The notes under the pieces are model-generated. The model was not told the DNA's origin. It did no database searches and saw nothing but the letters and a program-made list of their open reading frames with translations. The position numbers and the translations under genes are program-made. Below, piece after piece: positions 8,718 through 15,792 of a stretch of DNA of 64,000 nt; positions within the stretch are counted from its first letter, which is position 1, and each line of letters begins with the position of its first letter. This DNA is from an uncultured Saprospiraceae bacterium (GTDB taxonomy: Bacteria > Bacteroidota > Bacteroidia > Chitinophagales > Saprospiraceae): assembly GCA_937139495.1 (NCBI GenBank), contig CAKZQC010000049.1, forward strand, positions 20,909 to 84,908. Direction: 5' to 3'.

Positions 8718-9803
8718 TTATTTTTTGCTGTTCTCTTTTTCCTTCGACCAATACGTAGTATTTGGTAATATCAACGCCTTGTAATGATCCTCGTTATAGG
8801 TATTCAGGATATTGGGGCGAGAAGCATTCGGTAGTATTTGCACATCATAAATCTCGTCCACACTGGCTTTCCAAGTCATAGCAGCAACCAGTTTAGCCGA
8901 CGGCAAATGCAGTACTTGTATGCTCGCATTATCTTGGTTGGCACTCAATTTTAGTTGCTTGAAGGTAGAAGATTCTTGACGCACTTTGGAGGTAGCGATA
9001 AATAGATAATCGCCATGCTTTGCCATACCACGTACAAACCCAGGTATGTGAGCAACTTCTGTTGTTTTTCCTGTTTCTGGATCTATCGTTATAAGCATTT
9101 CTTTAGCAGAAAGCAAACAATACAACTTGCCATCATACCATCGAGGAGCGTGCGGCATTGCCAACCCTTCCGCTATAATTTCGTTGGTAGGAATGTGCAT
9201 AATTATCCCACCTTTCGTGATATTATCTCTCCATGATTGGTAGCTATCGCCTGTCCCCAATGCCGACACATACAACGGCTCGCCATCTTTCATTGCCAAG
9301 CCATTGAGGTGACATCTGTCTTCCGATACTAATTTGCTAATAAAGTGCGGCTGCCAAACAGGCGTAAAACTATAATCAGGATCTATTCGACACAAACAAG
9401 AAAAAGAAGTATTGATACCCCACAGTCCTGTTTTGCCAAAATGCAAATCGTGCATATCCAAATGCCCTGTATAGTAAGTAGCTTGCGGCAAATACATCGC
9501 ATCATACGTATTCGGCTTTTTGGGATAAGTAGCCGCCAATTCAGGCGAATTGCGTAGCAATACCACCTCGTTGGCTGTAGCAATAGCCATTCGTTGACCC
9601 GCTACGGCTATACCCATCGCTCGCTTGAACGTACGTGGCAACTGAATCAAACGTTCTTGATTGACTGCCGACACCAAGACCACCTTGCCTGCTTGATAAG
9701 TACTCAATATAATAGTACAATTCAGCTGATGCAATAAGGCTGGCAAATTGGGTGTATGCACACACGAAAAAGGTGGGTAAGCTATATTTTTTTGGTCTTT
9801 CAT
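8718..9803 (-). CDS. TIGR03032-family beta-propeller-like protein
   Basis: This 361-residue protein of unknown function matches the TIGR03032 (DUF4915) pattern: an early LNCTIILSTYQAGKVV segment, then HLDMHDLHFG, LWGINTSFSCLCRID and GLAMPHAPRWYDGKLYCL. Repeated short beta blades suggest a propeller. Proteins of this family are sometimes found near tetratricopeptide or sulfotransferase genes; none is next door here. There is no signal peptide. It stands alone on the minus strand. Confidence 0.7.
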   Translation of the reverse strand: MKDQKNIAYPPFSCVHTPNLPALLHQLNCTIILSTYQAGKVVLVSAVNQERLIQLPRTFKRAMGIAVAGQRMAIATANEVVLLRNSPELAATYPKKPNTYDAMYLPQATYYTGHLDMHDLHFGKTGLWGINTSFSCLCRIDPDYSFTPVWQPHFISKLVSEDRCHLNGLAMKDGEPLYVSALGTGDSYQSWRDNITKGGIIMHIPTNEIIAEGLAMPHAPRWYDGKLYCLLSAKEMLITIDPETGKTTEVAHIPGFVRGMAKHGDYLFIATSKVRQESSTFKQLKLSANQDNASIQVLHLPSAKLVAAMTWKASVDEIYDVQILPNASRPNILNTYNEDHYKALILPNTTYWSKEKENSKK

Positions 9804-9807
9804 GTTT

Positions 9808-9866
9808 GTTAGAGGTTAGAGGTTAGATAAAAAATCAGTGTTAATCAGTAGAATCAGTGAAATCAG
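9808..9866. repeat. short tandem repeats upstream of the TIGR03032 gene
   Basis: Two degenerate arrays sit side by side. GTTAGAG units repeat from 9808 to about 9827. AATCAG occurs four times at 9833, 9843, 9852 and 9861, a spacing of 9-10 bases. They lie between the TIGR03032 start and the rimM end. Confidence 0.7.
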
Positions 9867-9894
9867 CGGCAAAAAATACGTTGATTTATTTCCG

Positions 9895-10416
9895 TTATAA
9901 ATCTATCAAACCTTCTGGAAATTCCATAATGACTTGACGAGTTTCTTTCTGGACGGTTACAATCCATTCCGCCAATAGCGGCACCAATAGTTCTTTGTTG
10001 GCACGAATGACAATCGCCATTTCTTGCTGCGGATAATCCGCTACTTCGTCTATCACGCCAATTACTTCTTTGTCGGTATTGACAATCGTATAGCCCTCCA
10101 AAAAAGCATACTCCATACCACTGTCATCGGCTGCTATTTCCTCATCGGTCAAGTCAATATCCGTACGCCTTACATAGACTACTTTATTGGCGATAATGCT
10201 AGTTGCTTCCTTGGTATCTATTTCCTCTAGCTTCGTTATAGTGCTAGCATTGCCACGAATGTATTCTACAAAAAACGGCATTTTACTGCCTGCCTGTTCT
10301 ATAAATATAGCATCGAGGTCGGTGACCGCCCCCCAATATTTTTCATCTATCTCAAACTTAATTTCGCCTTTAAGTCCGTGTGCTTTTTTTAGTTTTCCTA
10401 TTGGTACAAATTCCAT
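9895..10416 (-). CDS. rimM: ribosome maturation factor RimM
   Basis: RimM binds S19 and helps 16S rRNA 3' domain maturation in the 30S subunit. The 173-residue product starts with the typical IGKLKKAHGLKGEIKFEID, has a beta-barrel N-terminal half, and a PRC-barrel second half with ...VIGVIDEVADYPQQEMAIV and LLVPLLAEWIV. Its usual neighbours rpsP and trmD are not adjacent; rplS is 4.7 kb away on the same strand. Confidence 0.9.
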   Translation of the reverse strand: MEFVPIGKLKKAHGLKGEIKFEIDEKYWGAVTDLDAIFIEQAGSKMPFFVEYIRGNASTITKLEEIDTKEATSIIANKVVYVRRTDIDLTDEEIAADDSGMEYAFLEGYTIVNTDKEVIGVIDEVADYPQQEMAIVIRANKELLVPLLAEWIVTVQKETRQVIMEFPEGLIDL

Positions 10417-10537
10417 TTTTTCTACAGTTTCAAAACCTTCTATTGCTTCGCAATGTTTATATGAGATATGATAGACACTCGCTTAGTTGTCGTCTATTTT
10501 TACAAACTTAATCATTAAAATACAAATTATACTACTC

Positions 10538-10870
10538 ATGAACTGGAAACACCTAAATAGCACCAACGATTTGAAAGAAGCCATTGAATTATCGAACACT
10601 CAACCTGTTGCTCTTTTCAAGCACAGCACCCGTTGTTCGGTTAGTATGATGGCAAAGAGAGGCTTGGAGCAGTTTTGGGATTTGCCGATTGAGGCTTACC
10701 ATTTGGATTTGATTGCTCACCGTGATATTTCCAGCCAAATTGCCAACACCTTCGGTGTACGACACGAGTCACCTCAGATTATAGTTATTCGCAATGGCAA
10801 AGCTGTTTATGATGCTTCGCATGGCAAAATAGATGTTGACGCACTGCGTCCATTCGTAGAACAACGATAA
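10538..10870 (+). CDS. ytxJ: YtxJ/BrxC-type monothiol bacilliredoxin
   Basis: This 110-residue thioredoxin-fold protein has FKHSTRCSVS (27-36), with the redox Cys33 followed by S-V-S, and a cis-proline in ESPQ (P79). The family (bacillithiol-system redox protein YtxJ, BrxC) removes bacillithiol from proteins in Firmicutes and occurs in Bacteroidota that make bacillithiol. The family's common TRCPIS is TRCSVS here. ATG 10538 is used; the upstream extension from 10487 has no similarity. Confidence 0.82.
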   Translation: MNWKHLNSTNDLKEAIELSNTQPVALFKHSTRCSVSMMAKRGLEQFWDLPIEAYHLDLIAHRDISSQIANTFGVRHESPQIIVIRNGKAVYDASHGKIDVDALRPFVEQR

Positions 10871-10893
10871 ATCGCTACGACTAACTTTACCTA

Positions 10894-10936
10894 CTAAAAA
10901 ATGCTTTCTATCTCAACTGGTAGGAAGCATTTTTAG
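10894..10936. terminator. bidirectional terminator between ytxJ and the GGGP-synthase gene
   Basis: CTAAAAAATGCTTTCTA (10894-10910) pairs with TAGGAAGCATTTTTAG (10921-10936) around a 10-nt loop. T runs flank both arms, so it can serve both convergent genes. Confidence 0.75.
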
Positions 10937-10937
10937 T

Positions 10938-11693
10938 TTATGAAGACTGATGCGTATGAATCGCTTCCGAAATTTCGATAATCAAGTTAGGGTCTTTTTC
11001 GATGGCATTACCGACCACAATAATATCCGCTCCTGCAGCTACATTTTTTGCTGCTCGCTCGGGGCTATTAATTCCACCGCCTATTATCAGCGGAATATCA
11101 GTTGCCATACTAACCGCCTGAATCATCTCGGCACTGACAGGATTGACCGCCCCACTCCCAGCGTCCATATATAACAATTTCAAACCCAACATTTCGCCTG
11201 CCATAGCGGTACAAACCGCAATATCGTTTTTGTTGGCTGGAATCGGGTACGTATTGCTCATGTAAGATACCGAAGTCGGCACGCCGCCATCTATCAGCAT
11301 ATACCCCGTAGATATAATCTCTAGGGGCGATATTTTCAAAAAAGGAGCTGTTTCTACATGTTTGCCAATCAGCAGGTCGGCATTTCTGCCCGAAATCAAA
11401 GACAAAAACAACAAAGCGTCTGCCTTGTAACTCAATTGGCGAGACCCTCCAGGAAATAAAACAACAGGAATATCTGTTTCGGATTTGAGCAAACTAATCG
11501 TTTCGTCTAGTGCGTCATTGACCACCAGACTCCCTCCTATCAAGAAACAATCAATCGTTGCTTTTTGAGCCAAATCAATTATTTTATCTACATGACTAAT
11601 CTTTCCTTTGTCGGGATCAATCAAGACCGCAAACTTCTTTTGTTGGGCTGCTTTAGCTTCCTGCAATTGTTTATAAATAGTCGTTGTCATCAT
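10938..11693 (-). CDS. pcrB: geranylgeranylglyceryl/heptaprenylglyceryl phosphate synthase (GGGPS/PcrB family)
   Basis: The enzyme joins sn-glycerol-1-phosphate to a polyprenyl diphosphate, forming the ether bond of archaeal-type lipids. The 251-residue TIM barrel shows VLIDPDK (23-29), FLIGGSL (50-56), GYMLIDGG, YMDAGSGA and the phosphate-binding PLIIGGGI/VVGNAIE pair. Group II GGGPS enzymes of Bacteroidota are known, and the product's role there is unclear. The start could be the first or second Met. It stands alone, ending at a shared terminator. Confidence 0.88.
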   Translation of the reverse strand: MMTTTIYKQLQEAKAAQQKKFAVLIDPDKGKISHVDKIIDLAQKATIDCFLIGGSLVVNDALDETISLLKSETDIPVVLFPGGSRQLSYKADALLFLSLISGRNADLLIGKHVETAPFLKISPLEIISTGYMLIDGGVPTSVSYMSNTYPIPANKNDIAVCTAMAGEMLGLKLLYMDAGSGAVNPVSAEMIQAVSMATDIPLIIGGGINSPERAAKNVAAGADIIVVGNAIEKDPNLIIEISEAIHTHQSS

Positions 11694-11897
11694 TTGTCTA
11701 GCTATTTTGTAAAGTTCCTATACCAAAGGTAAGAATAGTCTATGGTTTTTAATACATTAGTGCTTCAAAGGCATTCTATAATAATAATTTAATACGTAAA
11801 ATCACTCCAAAAAGAGCAACACTCCCTTAACAACACTCGTTTAACAGGTATAAGTAAACATTATTAATAATGTTATCCTATTGTTACATTTATATAT

Positions 11898-12308
11898 TTG
11901 AAATATTTACTGTCCATATTACTATTGGCTCTTTTTGTGTTGCCACAATGCTGCAAAGTAGCAGTTTTTATCCATTTTGAATGGCAGCAGCCACTTATTG
12001 CCCAAACCGAATGTATCCAAAAAGCAATCCCTGACAATGCTTGTCAAGGTAAATGCTACCTGCACCAACAGCTGCACAAAATAGACACCATAGAACAAGC
12101 TGCCACCACAGAAGATACAACAGACAAAAACAATAATACCAAAAATAATAAAGCACCTCAATTGGTACTTTATATTCCTCCCATCATGCAATTGAATACA
12201 TTGCAACAATGGGGCTATAGTAGTTCAGTAGTGCCTGTTGATATTCCATCAAGTTGGCTTAGTACACAACTGCCTAGCTCCCTCTGGCGACCGCCTATCG
12301 TAGCTTAG
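11898..12308 (+). CDS. small exported protein with CxxxC motif, probably metal-related
   Basis: This 136-residue protein starts at TTG 11898; no ATG lies between the upstream in-frame stop (11868-11870) and the conserved-looking region. The N-terminus MKYLLSILLLALFVLPQC is a signal or anchor. Cysteines at 18, 19, 39, 49 and 53 include NACQGKCYL (47-55), a motif seen in small Bacteroidota exported proteins next to copper or iron genes. The rest is Asn/Thr-rich and Pro-rich. Downstream are MbnP-like and MbnH-like genes in the same direction, so a role in copper handling is inferred. Function is not established. Confidence 0.6.
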   Translation: MKYLLSILLLALFVLPQCCKVAVFIHFEWQQPLIAQTECIQKAIPDNACQGKCYLHQQLHKIDTIEQAATTEDTTDKNNNTKNNKAPQLVLYIPPIMQLNTLQQWGYSSSVVPVDIPSSWLSTQLPSSLWRPPIVA

Positions 12309-12448
12309 TACACTCCTAGTTTTATTAAAGCTTATTCCAAGAGTTATTTATTTATCATTATCTATTTAGAATACTACTTAGGCTGCATTTTTGTGCTATT
12401 TTTTATTTCAGAATAGTACTTTATTGCCTAACCAAAACATATAAAATC

Positions 12449-13222
12449 ATGCGTATATTATCTATATTTTTGTTGCTAGCTGCTATTAGTTTTACTGCTT
12501 GCGAAAAAGACACAGACGAGAACAAGACTCAAACATTAGAAATTGCATTCAAAGCTGAATACAACGAACAGCCATTGCAAATGTATCAAGATCAAGTGAT
12601 TACGGAAACAGGTTTGACTGCTATTCAGTTCAAGCGTTTGGAGTTCTTCTTGTCCAATATCAAACTCAAGTCGGCATCTACAACGCACGAATTGACAGAC
12701 GTTGCTTATGTTGATTTGACTAGTAAAACAACGCTCGAAGGAGCTACCGAAGGTATTGTAATGACTTACGAAGATGTTCCCGTAGGCGATTATACTTCTA
12801 TTGAAATGGGTTTTGGATTGCCTGATGCAGTCAATGAGACTACACCTGGTGATTATTCTTCCGATTCTCCACTAGCAGTCAATGGTAACTATTGGGCAAG
12901 CTGGTCTAGCTACATTCTATCCAAAATAGAAGGTGGTGCAACAAAGTCTGACAGTACGAGTGTTGCGTTTTTGTATCACTCAGGTGTCAATGGCATGTTG
13001 AATACTAAAGAATTTGCACACAGTATTGAAGTATCAGCAGATGGTGTTACACGCCTTACTTTTATTATCAAGGCGGAAGATTTGTTCTTCAAAGCAGGTA
13101 GCGAAATTGATATTTTGACAAACAATAGTACGCACTCTGGTGCTGCTGGTTCAGATGGATACAACTTGGCAAAATTGTCCTTGGATAACTTGGCAAATGC
13201 TACTGAAATATCGCACCACTAG
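12449..13222 (+). CDS. MbnP-like lipoprotein (copper-binding family)
   Basis: This 257-residue lipoprotein has AISFTAC with lipid Cys18. The MbnP signature region is visible: FKRLEFFLSNIKL (61-73), VPVGDYTSIEMGFG and NYWASWSSYILSKIEG (147-161, Trp149 and Trp152), then FLYHSG with His177. In methanotrophs MbnP binds copper after its partner MbnH oxidises a Trp to kynurenine. A di-heme MbnH-like gene follows directly. Location is periplasmic, lipid-anchored. Whether Trp149 or Trp152 is the modified residue cannot be told. Confidence 0.8.
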   Translation: MRILSIFLLLAAISFTACEKDTDENKTQTLEIAFKAEYNEQPLQMYQDQVITETGLTAIQFKRLEFFLSNIKLKSASTTHELTDVAYVDLTSKTTLEGATEGIVMTYEDVPVGDYTSIEMGFGLPDAVNETTPGDYSSDSPLAVNGNYWASWSSYILSKIEGGATKSDSTSVAFLYHSGVNGMLNTKEFAHSIEVSADGVTRLTFIIKAEDLFFKAGSEIDILTNNSTHSGAAGSDGYNLAKLSLDNLANATEISHH

Positions 13223-13263
13223 ATCGTTTTTTTTCTTTAAACTTTATTTATTGAAATAATCAT

Positions 13264-13312
13264 ACAAAAGCTGTTTGTAATCTTCATTGTGTTGCAGGCA
13301 GCTTTTGTTTTT
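13264..13312 (+). terminator. hairpin with T-tail between mbnP-like and mbnH-like genes
   Basis: ACAAAAGCTG (13264-13273) pairs with CAGCTTTTGT (13299-13308), followed by a short T run. It sits between two genes expected to work together, so it may reduce rather than stop transcription into the di-heme gene. Confidence 0.6.
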
Positions 13313-13325
13313 AATACCTAATATC

Positions 13326-14462
13326 ATGAACAAAGCAAGCTTTCTTTTGCTATTAGCACTCTTTACTTTTGTAGCCTGCCGCCCTGAGCCGCCTGTAGAT
13401 GGCGACGACTTGACAGATATTACTTATGCCCCTGCTGGTTATACGGTCGATGCGCCCAATGGCTTCCCTCCCATGGAAATCCCTGCCGACAATCCTATGA
13501 CCGTGCAAGGTATCAAACTGGGCAGGCATTTGTTTTATGACCCTATTTTATCGCTAGATTCTACGATATCGTGTAGCAGTTGCCACCACAGTGACAAGGC
13601 GTTTACTGATGGCGAAGTTTTTTCGGTAGGTGTAGAAGGAAGACGTGCCAAACGCAATTCGATGTCGTTGGTCAATGTCGGCTATAGCTGGATCAAAACT
13701 AGAGAACATAACTTCATGTGGGACGGTCGTTTTGCGACACTCGAAGAGCAAGCCCTAGCTCCTGTGGAGGATTTTAATGAAATGGGCGAAAACTGGGAAA
13801 ACGTAGAAAAAAAACTTCGTAATCACCCCGAATACCCAACCCTATTTAGAGAAGCTTTTGGCATTGACAATACCGCAGAAATCACCAAATATTTAGCTGC
13901 TAAAGCTATTGCTCAATTTGAGCGTACCATCAATTCTGCTAAGTCGGGCTATGATGGCGACCGTTGGTCCAATCAATATATGACACCTGCCGAGCAGCGT
14001 GGTTTTGAGCTATTTTTGGGCGATGCCGCAGGCAATCCTGTTGCCAAAGATGCCGAATGTTTGCATTGTCATAGTTTTTCGGACAACAAGGCACTATTTG
14101 CTAGAAACAATTTCACCAACAATGGATTAGATTCCGTGGCTTCTTTTAGCGATTTTGTAGATAAAGGCTATGGTGCAACAATTGGCGACCCAACGCAAAA
14201 TGGTTTCTTTAGAGAAGTTACTTTGCGTAATATTGCCTTGACGGCTCCCTATATGCACGACGGACGTTTCAAAACCCTTCGTGAAGTACTTGATCATTAC
14301 GCCACAGGCGGTCACGCAGCCCCTAATCTCGCTCCAGAGCTTTCTACCTCTACAAGCATACAAACGCTCACAGAAGCGGAGAAAGACGACTTGGAGGCAT
14401 TCTTACATGCCCTGACGGATACTACTATTGTTAATCGGGCGGAGTGGCAGAGTCCTTTCTAA
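13326..14462 (+). CDS. di-heme cytochrome c peroxidase / MbnH (MauG) family lipoprotein
   Basis: This 378-residue lipoprotein has LFTFVAC with lipid Cys18. Two c-type heme sites, CSSCH (83-87) and CLHCH (245-249), are spaced as in bacterial CCP/MauG proteins, with GIKLGRHLFYDP and the C-terminal LRNIALTAPYMHDGRF block. Such enzymes reduce peroxide or oxidise aromatic residues of a partner. With the MbnP-like gene directly upstream, post-translational Trp oxidation is the favoured role; plain peroxide removal is the alternative. ATG 13326 puts the lipobox at a normal depth; a TTG at 13287 falls inside the hairpin. Confidence 0.83.
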   Translation: MNKASFLLLLALFTFVACRPEPPVDGDDLTDITYAPAGYTVDAPNGFPPMEIPADNPMTVQGIKLGRHLFYDPILSLDSTISCSSCHHSDKAFTDGEVFSVGVEGRRAKRNSMSLVNVGYSWIKTREHNFMWDGRFATLEEQALAPVEDFNEMGENWENVEKKLRNHPEYPTLFREAFGIDNTAEITKYLAAKAIAQFERTINSAKSGYDGDRWSNQYMTPAEQRGFELFLGDAAGNPVAKDAECLHCHSFSDNKALFARNNFTNNGLDSVASFSDFVDKGYGATIGDPTQNGFFREVTLRNIALTAPYMHDGRFKTLREVLDHYATGGHAAPNLAPELSTSTSIQTLTEAEKDDLEAFLHALTDTTIVNRAEWQSPF

Positions 14463-14579
14463 TTTTCCTTGGGGTAGTTTATTACCTAAACTAAAAAATT
14501 AGCTTCTACTGGAAGTATAGGCTATTCAAATAGAGTAAAAACGTGTCTAAAATTATAAGCAGTTAGTAAACATATTTAG

Positions 14580-15017
14580 ATGAATTTACAGCCCTATGAT
14601 TTCGAAAAATCAATTTTAAAACTAGTTGAATTTATTAGAATTTTCGAAAAAAAGATGCAAAAACACTATTGCATACCTCACCTACCTTATACTAAGGTAG
14701 GTGAGGATTTTCCAAAAAAGGGAAGTATCAAAAAAGAAGATTCTCTAATACAGTATAATTATCATGGTGGCGGGTGCACTGTTCATCTAGACGACATTAT
14801 TTTAGATTACAATGTAGTATTATCGGATACCAATTATATTAAGCTATCCTCTTGGAAATTTGGACAATTCATCGAGAGTTGGTATAAAAAAAAGATAGAC
14901 ATCTATACAATAGGGGAAGGAATGGAAAAATTAAGTAAAAAAGGAGTATTAAACAGACTACCAACAGGATTAGCATACTATGAGGTAAATATGAGTGTAT
15001 TGCTAGCTGGTAAATAA
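14580..15017 (+). CDS. hypothetical protein, 145 residues
   Basis: No family is recognised with confidence; the N-terminal helix (FEKSILKLVEFIRIFEKKM) and size recall small soluble Bacteroidota proteins of the DUF6896 or immunity-protein kind, which is only an impression. There is no signal peptide or membrane span. The gene has an AT-rich composition and carries a strong hairpin near its 5' end. It is monocistronic, with a clear terminator. Confidence 0.55.
   Translation: MNLQPYDFEKSILKLVEFIRIFEKKMQKHYCIPHLPYTKVGEDFPKKGSIKKEDSLIQYNYHGGGCTVHLDDIILDYNVVLSDTNYIKLSSWKFGQFIESWYKKKIDIYTIGEGMEKLSKKGVLNRLPTGLAYYEVNMSVLLAGK
14676..14706 (+). repeat. perfect 14-bp inverted repeat inside a coding sequence
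   Basis: CCTCACCTACCTTA (14676-14689) pairs perfectly with 14693-14706 across a 3-nt loop. It lies about 97 bases after the ATG of the 145-residue gene, encoding residues near HLPYTKVGED. It is far more GC-rich than the surrounding sequence. Confidence 0.85.
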
Positions 15018-15039
15018 GCCTCACCAAAGCACAACGACA

Positions 15040-15080
15040 AAAAGCTGTTTGAGAAATAATTTCTCAAACAGCTTTTTTTT
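15040..15080 (+). terminator. intrinsic terminator after the 145-residue gene
   Basis: A 17-bp perfect stem (AAAAGCTGTTTGAGAAA, 15040-15056, with 15060-15076) and a T-tract to 15080. It could also act for rplS, which ends at 15147 on the other strand. Confidence 0.88.
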
Positions 15081-15146
15081 ATTATTCAATGCACTACTAA
15101 ATAAATGGTAGCGTATCAAATAGGCTTAGTTAGATAAGTGTCGTAA

Positions 15147-15575
15147 TTATTTACGTACTTTATCTTCCCAGTGCCAGTTTAGCTTGCGCTTAATACCTTT
15201 TTGATCAGCACCTAAGCGCTTAGTAAATTGCTTCTCTTTGATACGAGCACTTTTACCTGACAATTCACGTAGGTAATATAGACGAGCACGACGAACCGCA
15301 CCTTTTTTGAGGTTGTGGATCTCGGCAATAAATGGAGAATTGAACGGGAATACACGTTCTACACCTACACCATTAGAAATTTTACGTACAGTAAAAGTCT
15401 TATTAACGCCAGTTCCTTTAATTTGGATAACGTCTCCACGGAAAACCTGGATACGCTCTTTGTCTCCCTCTCTAATCTTGTAACTCACCGATACGGTATC
15501 TCCTGACTTAAAAAAGTCGAAGTTAGAAATATCTTGTGCTGTCTGCTGCTCTACGAAATTTAGAATATCGCTCAT
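15147..15575 (-). CDS. rplS: 50S ribosomal protein L19
   Basis: L19 sits at the 30S-50S interface. The 142-residue product shows the typical FKSGDTVSVSYKIREGDKER, VQVFRGDVIQIKG-like and GVGVERVFPFNSPFI blocks, then the basic RRARLYYLREL and a lysine-rich tail. It is slightly longer than E. coli L19, as is usual in Bacteroidota. It stands alone, without rimM or trmD next to it. Confidence 0.96.
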   Translation of the reverse strand: MSDILNFVEQQTAQDISNFDFFKSGDTVSVSYKIREGDKERIQVFRGDVIQIKGTGVNKTFTVRKISNGVGVERVFPFNSPFIAEIHNLKKGAVRRARLYYLRELSGKSARIKEKQFTKRLGADQKGIKRKLNWHWEDKVRK

Positions 15576-15710
15576 GATTTTTTTATATTTTTAGCTTGCT
15601 ATTTTCAGTATATTGAAGCTGCTCTCAAACAGCTTCATTCTTCTTACACTTTATCACTAAAGCGATTGCAAAGATAACATATTATTTGACTTAATAGTAA
15701 CAAAGAAACG

Positions 15711-15744
15711 AAAAAGTGGAAACTTTCCTAAAAAAGTTCCCACT
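15711..15744 (-). terminator. intrinsic terminator of dnaK
   Basis: On the minus strand a 10-bp stem with one G-U pair (15735-15744 with 15715-15724) is followed by a T run at 15711-15714. It lies about 50 bases after the dnaK stop. Confidence 0.65.
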
Positions 15745-15792
15745 ACATTCCTTTATAACCTAATGCTACTCAAGGTTGAGCAGCAGATAAGA

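Noticed and set aside
9808..9866. CRISPR-like array
   Set aside because: Units are 6-7 bases with no spacers of constant length and no cas genes; these are simple tandem repeats.
11893..11900. TATATTTG as promoter of the CxxxC gene
   Set aside because: It overlaps the only usable start codon and lacks a -33 partner; kept only as a note in the finding on the TTG start.
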